NCBI GenBank assembly: GCA_022600975.1
Contig: JAHZJJ010000049.1
Coordinates: 1 to 44,599 of the forward strand
Reading direction: 5' to 3'
DNA length: 44,599 nt
From: Gammaproteobacteria bacterium
GTDB taxonomy: Bacteria; Pseudomonadota; Gammaproteobacteria; Pseudomonadales; Cellvibrionaceae
The position numbers were made by a program, and so were the translations under genes. Each line of letters begins with the position of its first letter. Positions within the stretch are counted from its first letter, which is position 1. Below are positions 7,836-16,556 of the stretch, piece after piece. A model generated the notes under the pieces. The model was given only the letters and a program-made list of their open reading frames with translations. It was not told where the DNA came from and made no database searches.

Positions 7836-8797
7836 ACATCCCCCTCCAGTGCATCTGTATCGTTTTCTTGATCTGCAGCCGGCAGCTTATCTTCTAATAG
7901 CGAAACAAATAATTCTTCCAAGCGATTGGAGCGGTTGCGCATGCTGGTTATTGAGATTTTTTGCTCACCTAACAAGGTAAATAGCTTGGTAAGTGACTGC
8001 CCTTTCTCCACCGTTACTTCTAGGCTGTGCTCATCGAGCAATCGGCCACTAAAATCGCCAAAATTTGGTGGCTCTTTTAGGATTTCTTTAAAGTCCAGGA
8101 TAAAAACTTCTTTGCTCAGGGTTTTCAGTAGTGCTTTAATCGAGGTATTCTGGATAATATCGCCGTTATCGATAATGCCGATGTTGCGGCATAGATGCTC
8201 GGCTTCTTCCAGGTAGTGGGTAGTGAGAATAATGGTAGTGCCCTCGGCATTCATTGCTTGCAAGAACTGCCACATGGAACGGCGTAATTCTATATCGACT
8301 CCGGCTGTGGGCTCATCGAGAATCAGCAGCTTAGGTTCATGAATCAGGGCACGGGCAATCATTAAACGCCGCTTCATGCCGCCAGACAACATTCGCGCCA
8401 CAACATCTTTTTTGTCCCACAGGCCCAATTTGCGCAGGTATTTCTCTGTGCGTTTTTCCGCCAGCGCGCGCGGCATACCATAAAAACCACCTTGGGTGGC
8501 GACGATATCGAACACCTTCTCAAACTGGTTGAAATTAAATTCTTGGGGCACTACGCCGATCATCTGTTTAGCCGCAGCAAAATTCTTATCGATATCGATG
8601 CCAAAAATAGCAACTTCGCCGGCAGATTTGCGCACCAGTGAACATATGATGCCAATAGTGGTGGATTTACCCGCACCATTGGGGCCTAGCAACGCAAAGA
8701 AATCTCCTTGTTGCACTTCGAAGCTAATGCCCTTAAGAGCCTGGAAACCATTGCTGTAGCTTTTTTGTAGATTGCGAATAGAAAGTGCGGCGGACAT
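7832..8797 (-). CDS. ABC transporter ATP-binding protein, YadG-like
   Basis: The nucleotide-binding subunit of the exporter completed by the downstream permease. It shows Walker A GPNGAGKST (38-46), signature LSGGM (137-141), Walker B LLILDEP (157-163) and the switch histidine H194 (TTHYLEE). The 321-residue length is slightly over YadG, with an acidic C-terminal tail (DQENDTDALEGDV). It is the first gene of a probable yadG-yadH-queF transcript. The 260 bases upstream separate it from the tRNA cluster and hold no gene. Confidence 0.93.
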   Translation of the reverse strand: MSAALSIRNLQKSYSNGFQALKGISFEVQQGDFFALLGPNGAGKSTTIGIICSLVRKSAGEVAIFGIDIDKNFAAAKQMIGVVPQEFNFNQFEKVFDIVATQGGFYGMPRALAEKRTEKYLRKLGLWDKKDVVARMLSGGMKRRLMIARALIHEPKLLILDEPTAGVDIELRRSMWQFLQAMNAEGTTIILTTHYLEEAEHLCRNIGIIDNGDIIQNTSIKALLKTLSKEVFILDFKEILKEPPNFGDFSGRLLDEHSLEVTVEKGQSLTKLFTLLGEQKISITSMRNRSNRLEELFVSLLEDKLPAADQENDTDALEGDV

Positions 8798-9060
8798 AAT
8801 TCACTCATTTGGCAGCCAAGCGTGGCGTCTATTCAACGCTTTTAACTTTGAAATTTCAAGTGGATATTGCTGCGATAAAGCTGTTTTTAACCACAGTGTG
8901 CGGTACAGTGGAAAAAATTAGATAAAACACCATGCACCAAGAAAAATCAACAAGCTTGGTTTATAAAAGGAAACCTTAGCCTGGTGCGCTTCAATTTACG
9001 TCCCTTTTTGACCGATCGCAGCACAGATGGAACTGTTATCAACAAAGTGAGTGTTTAGAT

Positions 9061-9136
<76 letters not shown>

Positions 9137-9138
9137 AA

Positions 9139-9214
9139 TGGCATCCCCAAGGGGAGTCGAACCCCTGTTACCGCCGTGAAAGGGCGGTGTCCTAGGCCTC
9201 TAGACGATGGGGAC
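9139..9214 (-). tRNA. tRNA-Glu (TTC), copy 1
   Basis: A 76-nt cloverleaf on the minus strand: acceptor stem GTCCCCA, anticodon arm CCGCC-CTTTCAC-GGCGG with anticodon TTC, T-arm GGGGTTCGACTCCCC and encoded CCA. The discriminator base is G, as in E. coli tRNA-Glu. It precedes tRNA-Gly copy 1 by two bases. Confidence 0.97.
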
Positions 9215-9344
9215 TAAAACTTGCTCCGGCTTGCAACCGAATAAGTCTCCAACCAAGAGGCTGAAGGATACTTAACAACGGCACACTATTTTTAATTTTG
9301 GATTGCTACTGCTTTAATTTAGCTATTTTAACAAAAATTAAAAC

Positions 9345-9420
<76 letters not shown>

Positions 9421-9422
9421 AA

Positions 9423-9498
9423 TGGTATCCCCAAGGGGAGTCGAACCCCTGTTACCGCCGTGAAAGGGCGGTGTCCTAGGCCTCTAGACGATGGGGAC
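9423..9498 (-). tRNA. tRNA-Glu (TTC), copy 2, with A at the discriminator
   Basis: The same sequence as the tRNA-Glu at 9139-9214 except for the base before CCA: the plus strand reads TGGT here and TGGC in copy 1, so the discriminator is A instead of G. The anticodon is TTC. It is the first gene of the order Glu-Gly-Glu-Gly on the minus strand. Confidence 0.96.
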
Positions 9499-9660
9499 CC
9501 AGAATTCCTCCTCAGTCAGTTAAAAATCTCAACCATGCGTGAAGAAGTGGGCGCATTCTATGTAGGGTCCAGGAGACTGTCAACACCTGCAGGGCTACTT
9601 TTCCAGTATTTTTTTCCTTTTGCAGACAGGTACTTACCAGAATCTAGTGAGACTTCACTG

Positions 9661-10446
9661 TCAATCGGATGGCATTGATTGCGATGTGTGCTCTCGCTTG
9701 TGCAAGGCCTGCAGGAAGGCGCGAATCCTTCTACCATTGGCGCCTAGGTCGCTCAAGCCAAGTCGCGAAGCCGAACGGATATCCACTTGGGAGCCGCCGT
9801 CACGAGCTCGCACCCGCACCACCACATCATCATGAAACCCCAGTAAAAAAGTACGATCAACCGCCTCTAAGTGACCGAGTTGGGGCTCTTTAGTAACTAC
9901 TTTCCATCCCATATCCGTCGCAGTGGCCGCCGCCAATTCGGTAGCCGCTACTACATTCAGCGGCAGCCACAGCGGTTTAATATCGTTGTAAATGGCTGCC
10001 TGGTGTTGCATTGAAGCCACCGCCTCACCGCCATACGTAGCACTGTTATCGCCAGGTTTTCGCAGCGATTGAACCGCTTCAAACTGCGGTGGGGTATTTG
10101 TGTCGGTGCTGATATCGTGAATTGGCGGTACCGAAAAATTGCTCGCGCCCACGGTCAACATTACTACCACAAGCGGTAACAATCCCAACACCAGCCCCCA
10201 CAGTGCCGGCCAGCGAAGCTGTCGCTCCCGTAACCCCCATATCAATACCAGCAAGCTTAACAGCGCAACCACCAATGCTGCTAGCCCGGCAAAGCGGAAT
10301 ACCTTAAAAATTGAGCTGAAAGGCACTAATTCGAAGCGTAGCGCCACAATAGCTAAGGCGATAGTTGCCAATAGCAGCAATTGAATCAATATTAGCCAAT
10401 AGCTCCAGTGTCTACGCGCACTTACCTCCAGTTTTGGCTTAGTCAC
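9661..10446 (-). CDS. DUF1499 membrane protein
   Basis: About 261 residues. Three hydrophobic segments fill the first 100 residues, then a soluble DUF1499 domain with YNDIKPLWLPL, a WKVVTKEPQLGHLEAVDRT segment, VVVRVRARDGGSQVDIRSAS and the terminal LGANGRRIRAFLQAL. DUF1499 has no established biochemical role. An upstream TTG at 10470 is in frame, but the GTG at 10446 is preferred because AAGAAGGA lies just before it; it then overlaps the end of msrB by 8 bases, suggesting coupled translation. Confidence 0.82.
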   Translation of the reverse strand: MTKPKLEVSARRHWSYWLILIQLLLLATIALAIVALRFELVPFSSIFKVFRFAGLAALVVALLSLLVLIWGLRERQLRWPALWGLVLGLLPLVVVMLTVGASNFSVPPIHDISTDTNTPPQFEAVQSLRKPGDNSATYGGEAVASMQHQAAIYNDIKPLWLPLNVVAATELAAATATDMGWKVVTKEPQLGHLEAVDRTFLLGFHDDVVVRVRARDGGSQVDIRSASRLGLSDLGANGRRIRAFLQALHKREHTSQSMPSD

Positions 10447-10846
10447 TATTCTGTTTTCCTTCTTCGTCAAAATTTACGGACAGAGAATTAACGCAATAGC
10501 GCAACCTTGTTTCCGTGGGACCATCGATAAATACATGGCCGAGATGGCTCTCACAATTGGCGCAGATAATTTCAGTACGCTGCTGGCCACCGCTGTTATC
10601 GGGGCGCTCGGCTACCACACCACTTTCGATTTCGGCATCAAAGCTAGGCCAGCCACAACCGGCGTCAAATTTAGAGTCAGAGTTAAATAACTTTTTTCCA
10701 CAGCAACGACAACGATAAATTCCATCCTCGAACTTATCCCAATATTCACCACTGAATGCAGGCTCAGTCCCCGCCTCACGGCAAACATGAAATTCTTCAT
10801 CACTCAAATGTTCGCGCCAATAAGTATCATCTTTTTCTTTCAACAT
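10439..10846 (-). CDS. msrB: peptide-methionine (R)-S-oxide reductase MsrB
   Basis: Repairs oxidised methionine (R-sulfoxide) in proteins. The 135-residue protein has both zinc CxxC pairs (C46/C49 in YRCRCCG and C95/C98 in CANCESH), the GCGWPSF motif (63-69), and catalytic C118 in RYCVNSLS. There is no signal peptide, so it should act in the cytoplasm. The overlap with the DUF1499 start suggests an msrB-DUF1499 operon. Confidence 0.96.
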   Translation of the reverse strand: MLKEKDDTYWREHLSDEEFHVCREAGTEPAFSGEYWDKFEDGIYRCRCCGKKLFNSDSKFDAGCGWPSFDAEIESGVVAERPDNSGGQQRTEIICANCESHLGHVFIDGPTETRLRYCVNSLSVNFDEEGKQNSD

Positions 10847-11579
10847 ATTTTTCCTCTTTTTTCCCCTTTGCTGTTTAGTGAGCCACTGACCACCCTCCTA
10901 GTCTTCTCAACTCAAAGCCCCCATCCGCTATCCATGCACTGCAGATTCAAGCTGCTGGTGAGCAAGCGCTCTTGGGCGAGGCATTCAGCAAGTGTAAATA
11001 GTCGTACATACCCTGAAATATAGTGCCATGATGCCAGTGACAACTCCGCCAAAGTGCTTTAAGCCCTTTATATTCGTTATTGCTTAAGCTCAATGCATAA
11101 AAAGCCGCAGTATTTTTATACTAAAGAGTACCATCTACTAATCAAGCGGGCCCGCCATTTACGAGCAGAGGGTTATTACATCATAAATTAAACTGCGAAA
11201 TCGGATTTCTACCAGTTTCGAGATGCTGAGTGAACCTTTTGCCATGTTAGCTACAAGCTTCCCCAGACTCAAGTCTACACCCATACTAAAGGGCTATTTG
11301 CGATATCCAAATAGTCGAAAAAGATGGCATTTATTCGAGAGGTAAGGGTTTGGACTTGTTTTCGGGCTTTCTGCACCTGCTTCAACGTTCAATTTTTTTG
11401 GCAGGTGAGTCTGTAAGGCCCTCACCAGAAATGATACAAAAACTAACCTCTGATAGACTAATTGTTTCGTTTGCTACTTTTATCTGCCAGAGTTGCTTCA
11501 GTTTCCTTTGCTTGCGAAGGTGGCATGTTTGAATGAATTCTTACTATTTTTTGTTATTTGTGCGCAAGAGGAGGTTCCT
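10847..11579. other. 733-bp intergenic stretch, no gene seen
   Basis: I see no reading frame with protein-like composition, no tRNA and no copy of the dispersed repeat here. Short frames such as 11350-11532 look random. A msrB promoter presumably lies at the left end. Stops are frequent in all frames, so it may be decayed DNA. Confidence 0.5.
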
Positions 11580-12281
11580 TTATGTCAGTAACATCGAAAA
11601 AATGCGTCCGATCCAGCCTGTCGCCAACATCGCCAAAGCACCCCAAATGGGTACACGTATCGCACCTTTTAACATGGATGCACCACCTAACTTTGCCGCC
11701 ACTGCTCCTAAAACGCTAAGCATGATGACGGTGCACCCAGCTATTATTGGTAACATTTGGCCATTTGCAACAAACCACGCAGTGGCCAGTGGCCAAATAG
11801 CGCCGGTAAAAAACGCAGCAAAAGAGGTTAAGGCTGCTATTACAGGATGTATTTTTTGTTGATTCGTAATACCTAATTCGTCGCGAATATGGGCTTTTAG
11901 AGCATCTTGATCCATTAATTGTTTAGCTACTTTCCGAGCTAAATCAGCATCAAGGCCGCGTTGTTGGTAAATGTCAGAAAGTTCATTCATTTCATACTCA
12001 GGATAGTTTTTTAAGTGCTGGTCCTCTAAGGCAATATCAGCTTGCTCGGCATCTCTTTGTGAACTCACCGAAACATATTCTCCTGCCGCCATGGACATAG
12101 CGCCAGCGATGATCCCGGCAGTCCCAGCTAATAAAACATCACCACCTGCAGCAGCAACGCCAATAACTAAGCTTGCTGTTGATATAAGTCCATCATTAGC
12201 ACCTAGTACAGCGGCCCTCAACCAGGGTGCACGCTGAGATAGATGTATATTCGGGTGTTGGTTATCATCACGGATATGCAT
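11580..12281 (-). CDS. VIT1/CCC1 family membrane transporter
   Basis: A 233-residue membrane protein of the vacuolar iron transporter family, whose eukaryotic members move Fe2+ or Mn2+. Conserved N-terminal segments are LRAAVLGANDGLISTASLVI and AGAMSMAAGEYVSVSSQRDA. An acidic loop follows (AEQADIALEDQ...YEMNELSDIY), then three C-terminal membrane segments. The metal preference here is inferred only. A TTG at 12311 is in frame upstream, but the ATG at 12281 is a better start. It is divergent from the phoD-type gene, with repeat copy B between. Confidence 0.9.
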   Translation of the reverse strand: MHIRDDNQHPNIHLSQRAPWLRAAVLGANDGLISTASLVIGVAAAGGDVLLAGTAGIIAGAMSMAAGEYVSVSSQRDAEQADIALEDQHLKNYPEYEMNELSDIYQQRGLDADLARKVAKQLMDQDALKAHIRDELGITNQQKIHPVIAALTSFAAFFTGAIWPLATAWFVANGQMLPIIAGCTVIMLSVLGAVAAKLGGASMLKGAIRVPIWGALAMLATGWIGRIFSMLLT

Positions 12282-12352
12282 AGCAATCACCAAGAATGGA
12301 ATAGTCGCCAAAGTTTGAGTAGTAATAAAGCTTGGGTCAGATGAATATTAAG

Positions 12353-12517
12353 CCTAAAAATCGCAGTTGAATCATGCAAATATGTACAAGTTTTTGAGGT
12401 GCCTAATAAATTTTAAAAAGCTCTCATCATCATTAATAAGATGTCAAGAATTTTTAAAATTCGCCATATACGCCAATAATTCACACAGTTTTTGCGCGCC
12501 CAACTGTGGTTTCTAGG
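12353..12517 (+). repeat. dispersed repeat, copy B (165 bp, expanded middle)
   Basis: The ends match copy E: CCTAAAAATCGCAGTTGAATC on the left and CGCGCCCAACTGTGGTTTC on the right. The middle is about 39 bp longer and AT-rich. Flanking pentamers are TTAAG (12348-12352) and TTAAC (12518-12522), 4 of 5 alike. It lies in the 452-bp interval between divergent genes, about 70 bp from the VIT start, and could influence either promoter. Confidence 0.82.
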
Positions 12518-12733
12518 TTAACAGTATGTAGCCCCGACTATCTGCGTTCACAATCCGGCTATATTCTCACTCTGATTATCGCAATAAACGAAAGTGATAA
12601 ATTTGCCTCTCTTGATGAAATTACTGACTAAATATCCCCCTAAACTAGCTTGATGGCCAATGGTAACATTGGAGTCATTTTTTAGCGGCAGACTGCAGGC
12701 TCTTTCATAACAAGTTTATAAAAGGAGAGCCCT

Positions 12734-14395
12734 ATGTCTTTATCTAGAAGGCGGTTTTTACATTTTTCCGGCGCTGGCCTTGCTGCTTTGTCGCTATTGA
12801 AAGCCTATGGGTCTGGTCGACAGCCTTTTCAGCATGGCGTAGCCAGCGGCGACCCTTTAACGGATCGTGTGATTCTGTGGACCAGAATTAGTCCATCGGA
12901 TGACCCGTTCTTTCAAGCTATGGTGGCCTTTACTTGGGAAGTCGCCCTGGACCCTGAAATGCGCCTGGTTGTCAATCGCGGAAGTGGTATCACTGGGCCG
13001 GAAGTAGATTACACCATCAAGGTGGATGCCAGCGGTCTGCAACCAGGCACCACCTATTATTATCGGTTTTATTCCAATAATATGGATTCACCAATTGGCC
13101 GCACCCGCACTTTGCCACTTGGCCATGTGGATCGCCTGCGTTTTGCGGTAACCAGTTGTTCCAATTATCCGATGGGTTACTTTAATGTTTATCGGGATAT
13201 TGCCCTACGTCCAGACCTGGATATGGTTTTGCATTTGGGTGATTACATTTACGAATATGGCCCCGGCGGTTTTGGTACCAATCAGGCTCTGGGGCGTGAT
13301 CCGATTCCAGCTAAAGAGATAGTAACCCTCCAAGATTACCGTCAGCGCTACGCGCAGTATCGCTCGGATCCGGATTTGCAGGAAGTGCATCGCCAACATC
13401 CTTTCATCTGTGTGTGGGATGACCACGAGAGCGCCAATAATGCCTGGGCAGGCGGTGCCGAAAACCATAACCCTGAAAAGGGTGAGGGCGACTGGTTTAA
13501 GCGTCGTTCGGAGGCAAACCAAGTGTATTTTGAATGGATGCCTATCCGTGACAATGGTGTTTTTGATCACTTTGGCGACAGAGCTATTTATCGCAGTTTT
13601 CGGTTTGGCAACCTGATGGATCTGATGATGCTTGATACCCGCATTGCCGCACGCAACGAGCAGGCGGGTTTGTTTGATCAGCCTACCGCCGATGATCCGA
13701 AACGCAGTATTCTCGGCCAGCAACAAGAGGAGTGGCTACATCAGAGTTTGACTCAGTCTCAAGCCAACGGTGTGCGCTGGCGAGTGTTGGGGCAGCAGGT
13801 GATGATGGCACAGCTCACCTTGGCTGAGGATTTTTCCATCAATATGGATCAGTGGGATGGTTACACTGCTACGCGTACACGTTTATTCAACCATATTACT
13901 CGTCATCATATTGAAAATTTTGTGGTGCTTACCGGAGATATTCACAGCTCTTGGGCTTGGGATCTTGCCAACAACCCGTTTAGCATTCTGGAGTACGGCC
14001 CCCTGACTGGCCGCGGTGCGCTGGGCGGCGAATTTGTGACGCCTGGGGTAACATCCAGTTTCCTGAATAAATCTCATCTGACCGATATAGCTGCAATGGC
14101 AATGGACGGGTTGATTCCTCACCTGAAGTGGGTAGATATAACTGAACGGGGTTATGTATTGATGGATATTTCCCATTCTCGCGCCAAGGCGCATTGGTAT
14201 CATGTGAATACAGTCAGCAGTAGGGATTACAATAGCAATCTGGCTAGAATTTATAAGCAGAAAGCCGGTTTTAATCATATTCAGCGTGCATGGAGTGAGA
14301 GTACAGGGTCAATCGATGCGCCGGCGCCTGCCCCCGAATATGGAAGCCTGGCTGGTAATGCCATTGCGGCGTTGCGTGCGCGCTATAAAGTTTGA
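12734..14395 (+). CDS. PhoD-like alkaline phosphatase, Tat-exported
   Basis: A secreted phosphatase or phosphodiesterase of the PhoD family, 553 residues. The N-terminus SRRRFLHFSGAGLAALS is a twin-arginine signal. The PhoD N-domain starts HGVASGDPLTDRVILWTR. Metal-site motifs visible in order are HLGDYIYEYG, VWDDHESANNAW and VLTGDIHSSWAW, which bind calcium and iron in characterised members. A strong ribosome site (AAAGGAG) lies before the ATG at 12734. It is monocistronic, ends at a clear hairpin terminator and is probably active on extracytoplasmic phosphodiesters. Confidence 0.92.
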   Translation: MSLSRRRFLHFSGAGLAALSLLKAYGSGRQPFQHGVASGDPLTDRVILWTRISPSDDPFFQAMVAFTWEVALDPEMRLVVNRGSGITGPEVDYTIKVDASGLQPGTTYYYRFYSNNMDSPIGRTRTLPLGHVDRLRFAVTSCSNYPMGYFNVYRDIALRPDLDMVLHLGDYIYEYGPGGFGTNQALGRDPIPAKEIVTLQDYRQRYAQYRSDPDLQEVHRQHPFICVWDDHESANNAWAGGAENHNPEKGEGDWFKRRSEANQVYFEWMPIRDNGVFDHFGDRAIYRSFRFGNLMDLMMLDTRIAARNEQAGLFDQPTADDPKRSILGQQQEEWLHQSLTQSQANGVRWRVLGQQVMMAQLTLAEDFSINMDQWDGYTATRTRLFNHITRHHIENFVVLTGDIHSSWAWDLANNPFSILEYGPLTGRGALGGEFVTPGVTSSFLNKSHLTDIAAMAMDGLIPHLKWVDITERGYVLMDISHSRAKAHWYHVNTVSSRDYNSNLARIYKQKAGFNHIQRAWSESTGSIDAPAPAPEYGSLAGNAIAALRARYKV

Positions 14396-14402
14396 GTGGC
14401 AT

Positions 14403-14440
14403 AAAAAATTGTGCAGCCCAAGTGAGTTGTGCAATTTTTT
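14403..14440 (+). terminator. intrinsic terminator after the phosphatase gene
   Basis: AAAAAATTG (14403-14411) pairs with CAATTTTTT (14432-14440), with extra G-U and C-G pairs inside, followed by another T. It begins eight bases after the phosphatase stop codon. Confidence 0.8.
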
Positions 14441-14577
14441 TATGTTTCGGAATGTGAAGAGCTATTTAGTCTGGATCGAAAGGTTTGAGTATTTTCTCTA
14501 AAAATACTCAGTTTACTCCAAGCTGTATGGCACTTTTGTGATAAATAAATGTTCTTTTTGTTTTTATTAGAAAGAAT

Positions 14578-14613
14578 CGCGCTCTAAAGAATTTAACTAA
14601 TGTTTAGAGCGCG
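14578..14613 (-). terminator. hairpin terminator of the RCC1-like gene
   Basis: CGCGCTCTAAA (14578-14588) is exactly complementary to TTTAGAGCGCG (14603-14613) over a 14-nt loop. On the minus strand it lies just beyond the stop of the repeat lipoprotein gene and is followed by ATTCTTTCT. Confidence 0.75.
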
Positions 14614-14645
14614 GTATTTAATTGTGATTTTGCATCTGTTTTGGG

Positions 14646-15551
14646 CTATTGCAAAAATTGTTTTTTGGTTTTCATTAAAGCGCTGTCTCCCCAGGTAGCA
14701 TTCCCCCAAGTGATGACGCTGCCATCAGACTTTAGGGCTGCAAAAGCACGATTTGTTGAAAAGATGGTGGTCACACCTCCAGCTAGACGATGCGCTACGG
14801 TGCTACTGTTACTGCCAAAATTAGTATCGCCCCAAGTCACCACACTTCCATCAGATTTTAGCGCTGCAAAGGCATCATGTGTTGAAAAAATAAGATCCAC
14901 ATCACTGATTAATTGCTCTTTTACACCATTGCTACCGCCACCTCTGGCTTTATCTCCCCAAGTGACGACACTGCCATCCGTTTTTAGTGCAGCAAAGGCC
15001 CCGGCCGTTGAAAAAATGGCCTCCACGTCGCCAGTTAACTGGTCAGCAACGGCACTGCTATCTCCGCCTGAGAAAGCATGTCCCCAGGTGATGACGCTGC
15101 CATCAGATTTCAATGCCGCAAAGGCAAATTCTGTCGAAAAAATGGTGGTCACGCCGTTGGTCAATCGATCAGCAACGGCACTGCTATCCCCTCCAGCTAT
15201 AATGTGTCCCCAAGTGACGACGCTGCCATCGGTTTTCAAGGCTGCAAAAGCATCTCCAGTTGAAAAGATAGTAGCAACACCATGGGTTAACTGGTCTGTT
15301 ACGGCACTGCTATCACCCCCGGCATCGGCATCGCCCCAGGTCACCACACTGCCATCAGCTTTTAGAGCTGCAAAGGCATCGAGGGTTGAAAAGATTGTTT
15401 TCACTTCACTCAACATGAAATGACCGGGCACGATAGTATGGGTTTTTATACTGTCGCGTTCATTGGTGTTCGAGTCACTAGAGCCGCCACAGGCATATAA
15501 TGTTGAAAGAAAAATAAAAACCAGCCACGTTGAAGTGTTGTATTTAGCCAT
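14646..15551 (-). CDS. lipoprotein with six RCC1-like tandem repeats
   Basis: A 301-residue predicted lipoprotein. The signal TWLVFIFLSTLYAC ends in a lipobox with lipidated C21. Then come six consecutive repeats of about 42 residues, each of the form IFST..AFAALK.DGSVVTWG....GGDSSAVADQL. This resembles RCC1/BNR-type propeller repeats (SDGSVVTWG), which usually form a circular beta-propeller. The function is unknown; surface binding is a guess. The ATG at 15551, after GGGGGCG, is preferred over a TTG at 15569. The sixth repeat is degenerate (GDSALMKTKKQFLQ). Confidence 0.85.
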   Translation of the reverse strand: MAKYNTSTWLVFIFLSTLYACGGSSDSNTNERDSIKTHTIVPGHFMLSEVKTIFSTLDAFAALKADGSVVTWGDADAGGDSSAVTDQLTHGVATIFSTGDAFAALKTDGSVVTWGHIIAGGDSSAVADRLTNGVTTIFSTEFAFAALKSDGSVITWGHAFSGGDSSAVADQLTGDVEAIFSTAGAFAALKTDGSVVTWGDKARGGGSNGVKEQLISDVDLIFSTHDAFAALKSDGSVVTWGDTNFGSNSSTVAHRLAGGVTTIFSTNRAFAALKSDGSVITWGNATWGDSALMKTKKQFLQ

Positions 15552-16124
15552 TGTTTGTTTCGCCCCCAAAGTTAAGAGTGAGAGCAGTCTAGTTTAAATC
15601 GAAAGGCTTTCCAGAGTTTTTATCGTGAAAATTTGATTATTAAATTTTTCGGCACAGAAAATTGTTTGTGTAAAATAATTGCGAAAAAGGGCTGTCAAAA
15701 TTATTGCTCTACAGCTATACCTTCCCCGCTGTGATTGAGTTCTTATGGTTTCAGCTGCCAGTTAGCTTCCATTGTTGTGACTATAAAAATGGAAGCCTTT
15801 ATGGCAGATTCGCAGTTGTTTGTTTAGGCATTTCATGTCAAAGGTCGTCGCGGCAGTAGATGTACTTTGGTTTAGGGTTGCTCAAGGGTGGTATTTTTGT
15901 AGGGTGGATTCCGCTATGCTTTTTTTGATGCCCAGTAAGGTAAAAGAAAAAAGCGTTTGGTAGGGATTTAAGAAAAGGGTTTGGCGTCAAGAGAGTAGAA
16001 CCCGGCCCATTGAAAGGGGCGCACAATATGGTAATCAGAGTATTAAATTTTTGGATGTAAATTATTTTGTTTTTAAAGCATCAAGCAGGCTGTCTTGGAC
16101 GGTCTTTTTACAGATAGAGAATTT
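15552..16124. other. 573-bp intergenic stretch, no gene seen
   Basis: Between the lipoprotein gene start and tRNA-Ala. It is AT-rich near 15600-15700, where the lipoprotein promoter should lie. A 62-codon minus-strand frame at 15838-16026 looks random. No repeats were found. Confidence 0.5.
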
Positions 16125-16200
16125 TGGTGGAGCCTAGCGGGATCGAACCGCTGACCTCAACACTGCCAGTGTTGCGCTCTCCCAGCTGAGCTAAGGCCCC
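16125..16200 (-). tRNA. tRNA-Ala (GGC)
   Basis: A 76-nt cloverleaf on the minus strand: acceptor GGGGCCT with AGGCTCC (one G-U pair), anticodon arm CAACA-CTGGCAG-TGTTG with anticodon GGC, T-arm GCGGTTCGATCCCGC and an encoded ACCA end. The 356 bases from here to parC contain no gene I can support. Confidence 0.97.
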
Positions 16201-16556
16201 AAGTAATCTGCTTTCTGTCAAAGGCGGGCGCATTCTAGCATTGCTTTTGGCGCTGTCAACCAATTTATATACAAAATCCATGAGCCAAAGCTCTAGAATG
16301 GGTGGGAGTTCGTTTGTATGGTGTTTAGAGTAACTGCTGACGGCCACTGAGATTGGGCTTGCTTTTGGTTTCCAGAGTGGCGTTAAAGCGGAAAGTTTAG
16401 CCAGCTATGTGGCCCTTGGTCAGCGCTAGCTGGGAGGTTTTGCCATATTTTTTACCCAATGATTGGCCTGCCCTTTGAACCTAGCGCTGATTGTGGCCAT
16501 AATTTACCCTTTTCATCTTCCTCTTTATCAAGCAGACAATAGCGAGTCTCCGCCGT

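Noticed and set aside
12708..12728. A Pho-box-like sequence before the PhoD-type gene
   Set aside because: CTTTCAT matches one half-site, but the second half matches at only 3 of 7 positions, so it is not supportable.
13205..13726. A 173-codon minus-strand frame within the phosphatase gene
   Set aside because: Antisense shadow of a conserved gene without its own start signal or domain.
14641..15423. A 260-codon plus-strand frame opposite the repeat lipoprotein
   Set aside because: It mirrors the repeats of the minus-strand gene, has no family resemblance and no ribosome site; the minus strand has signal peptide, lipobox and domain-like repeats.
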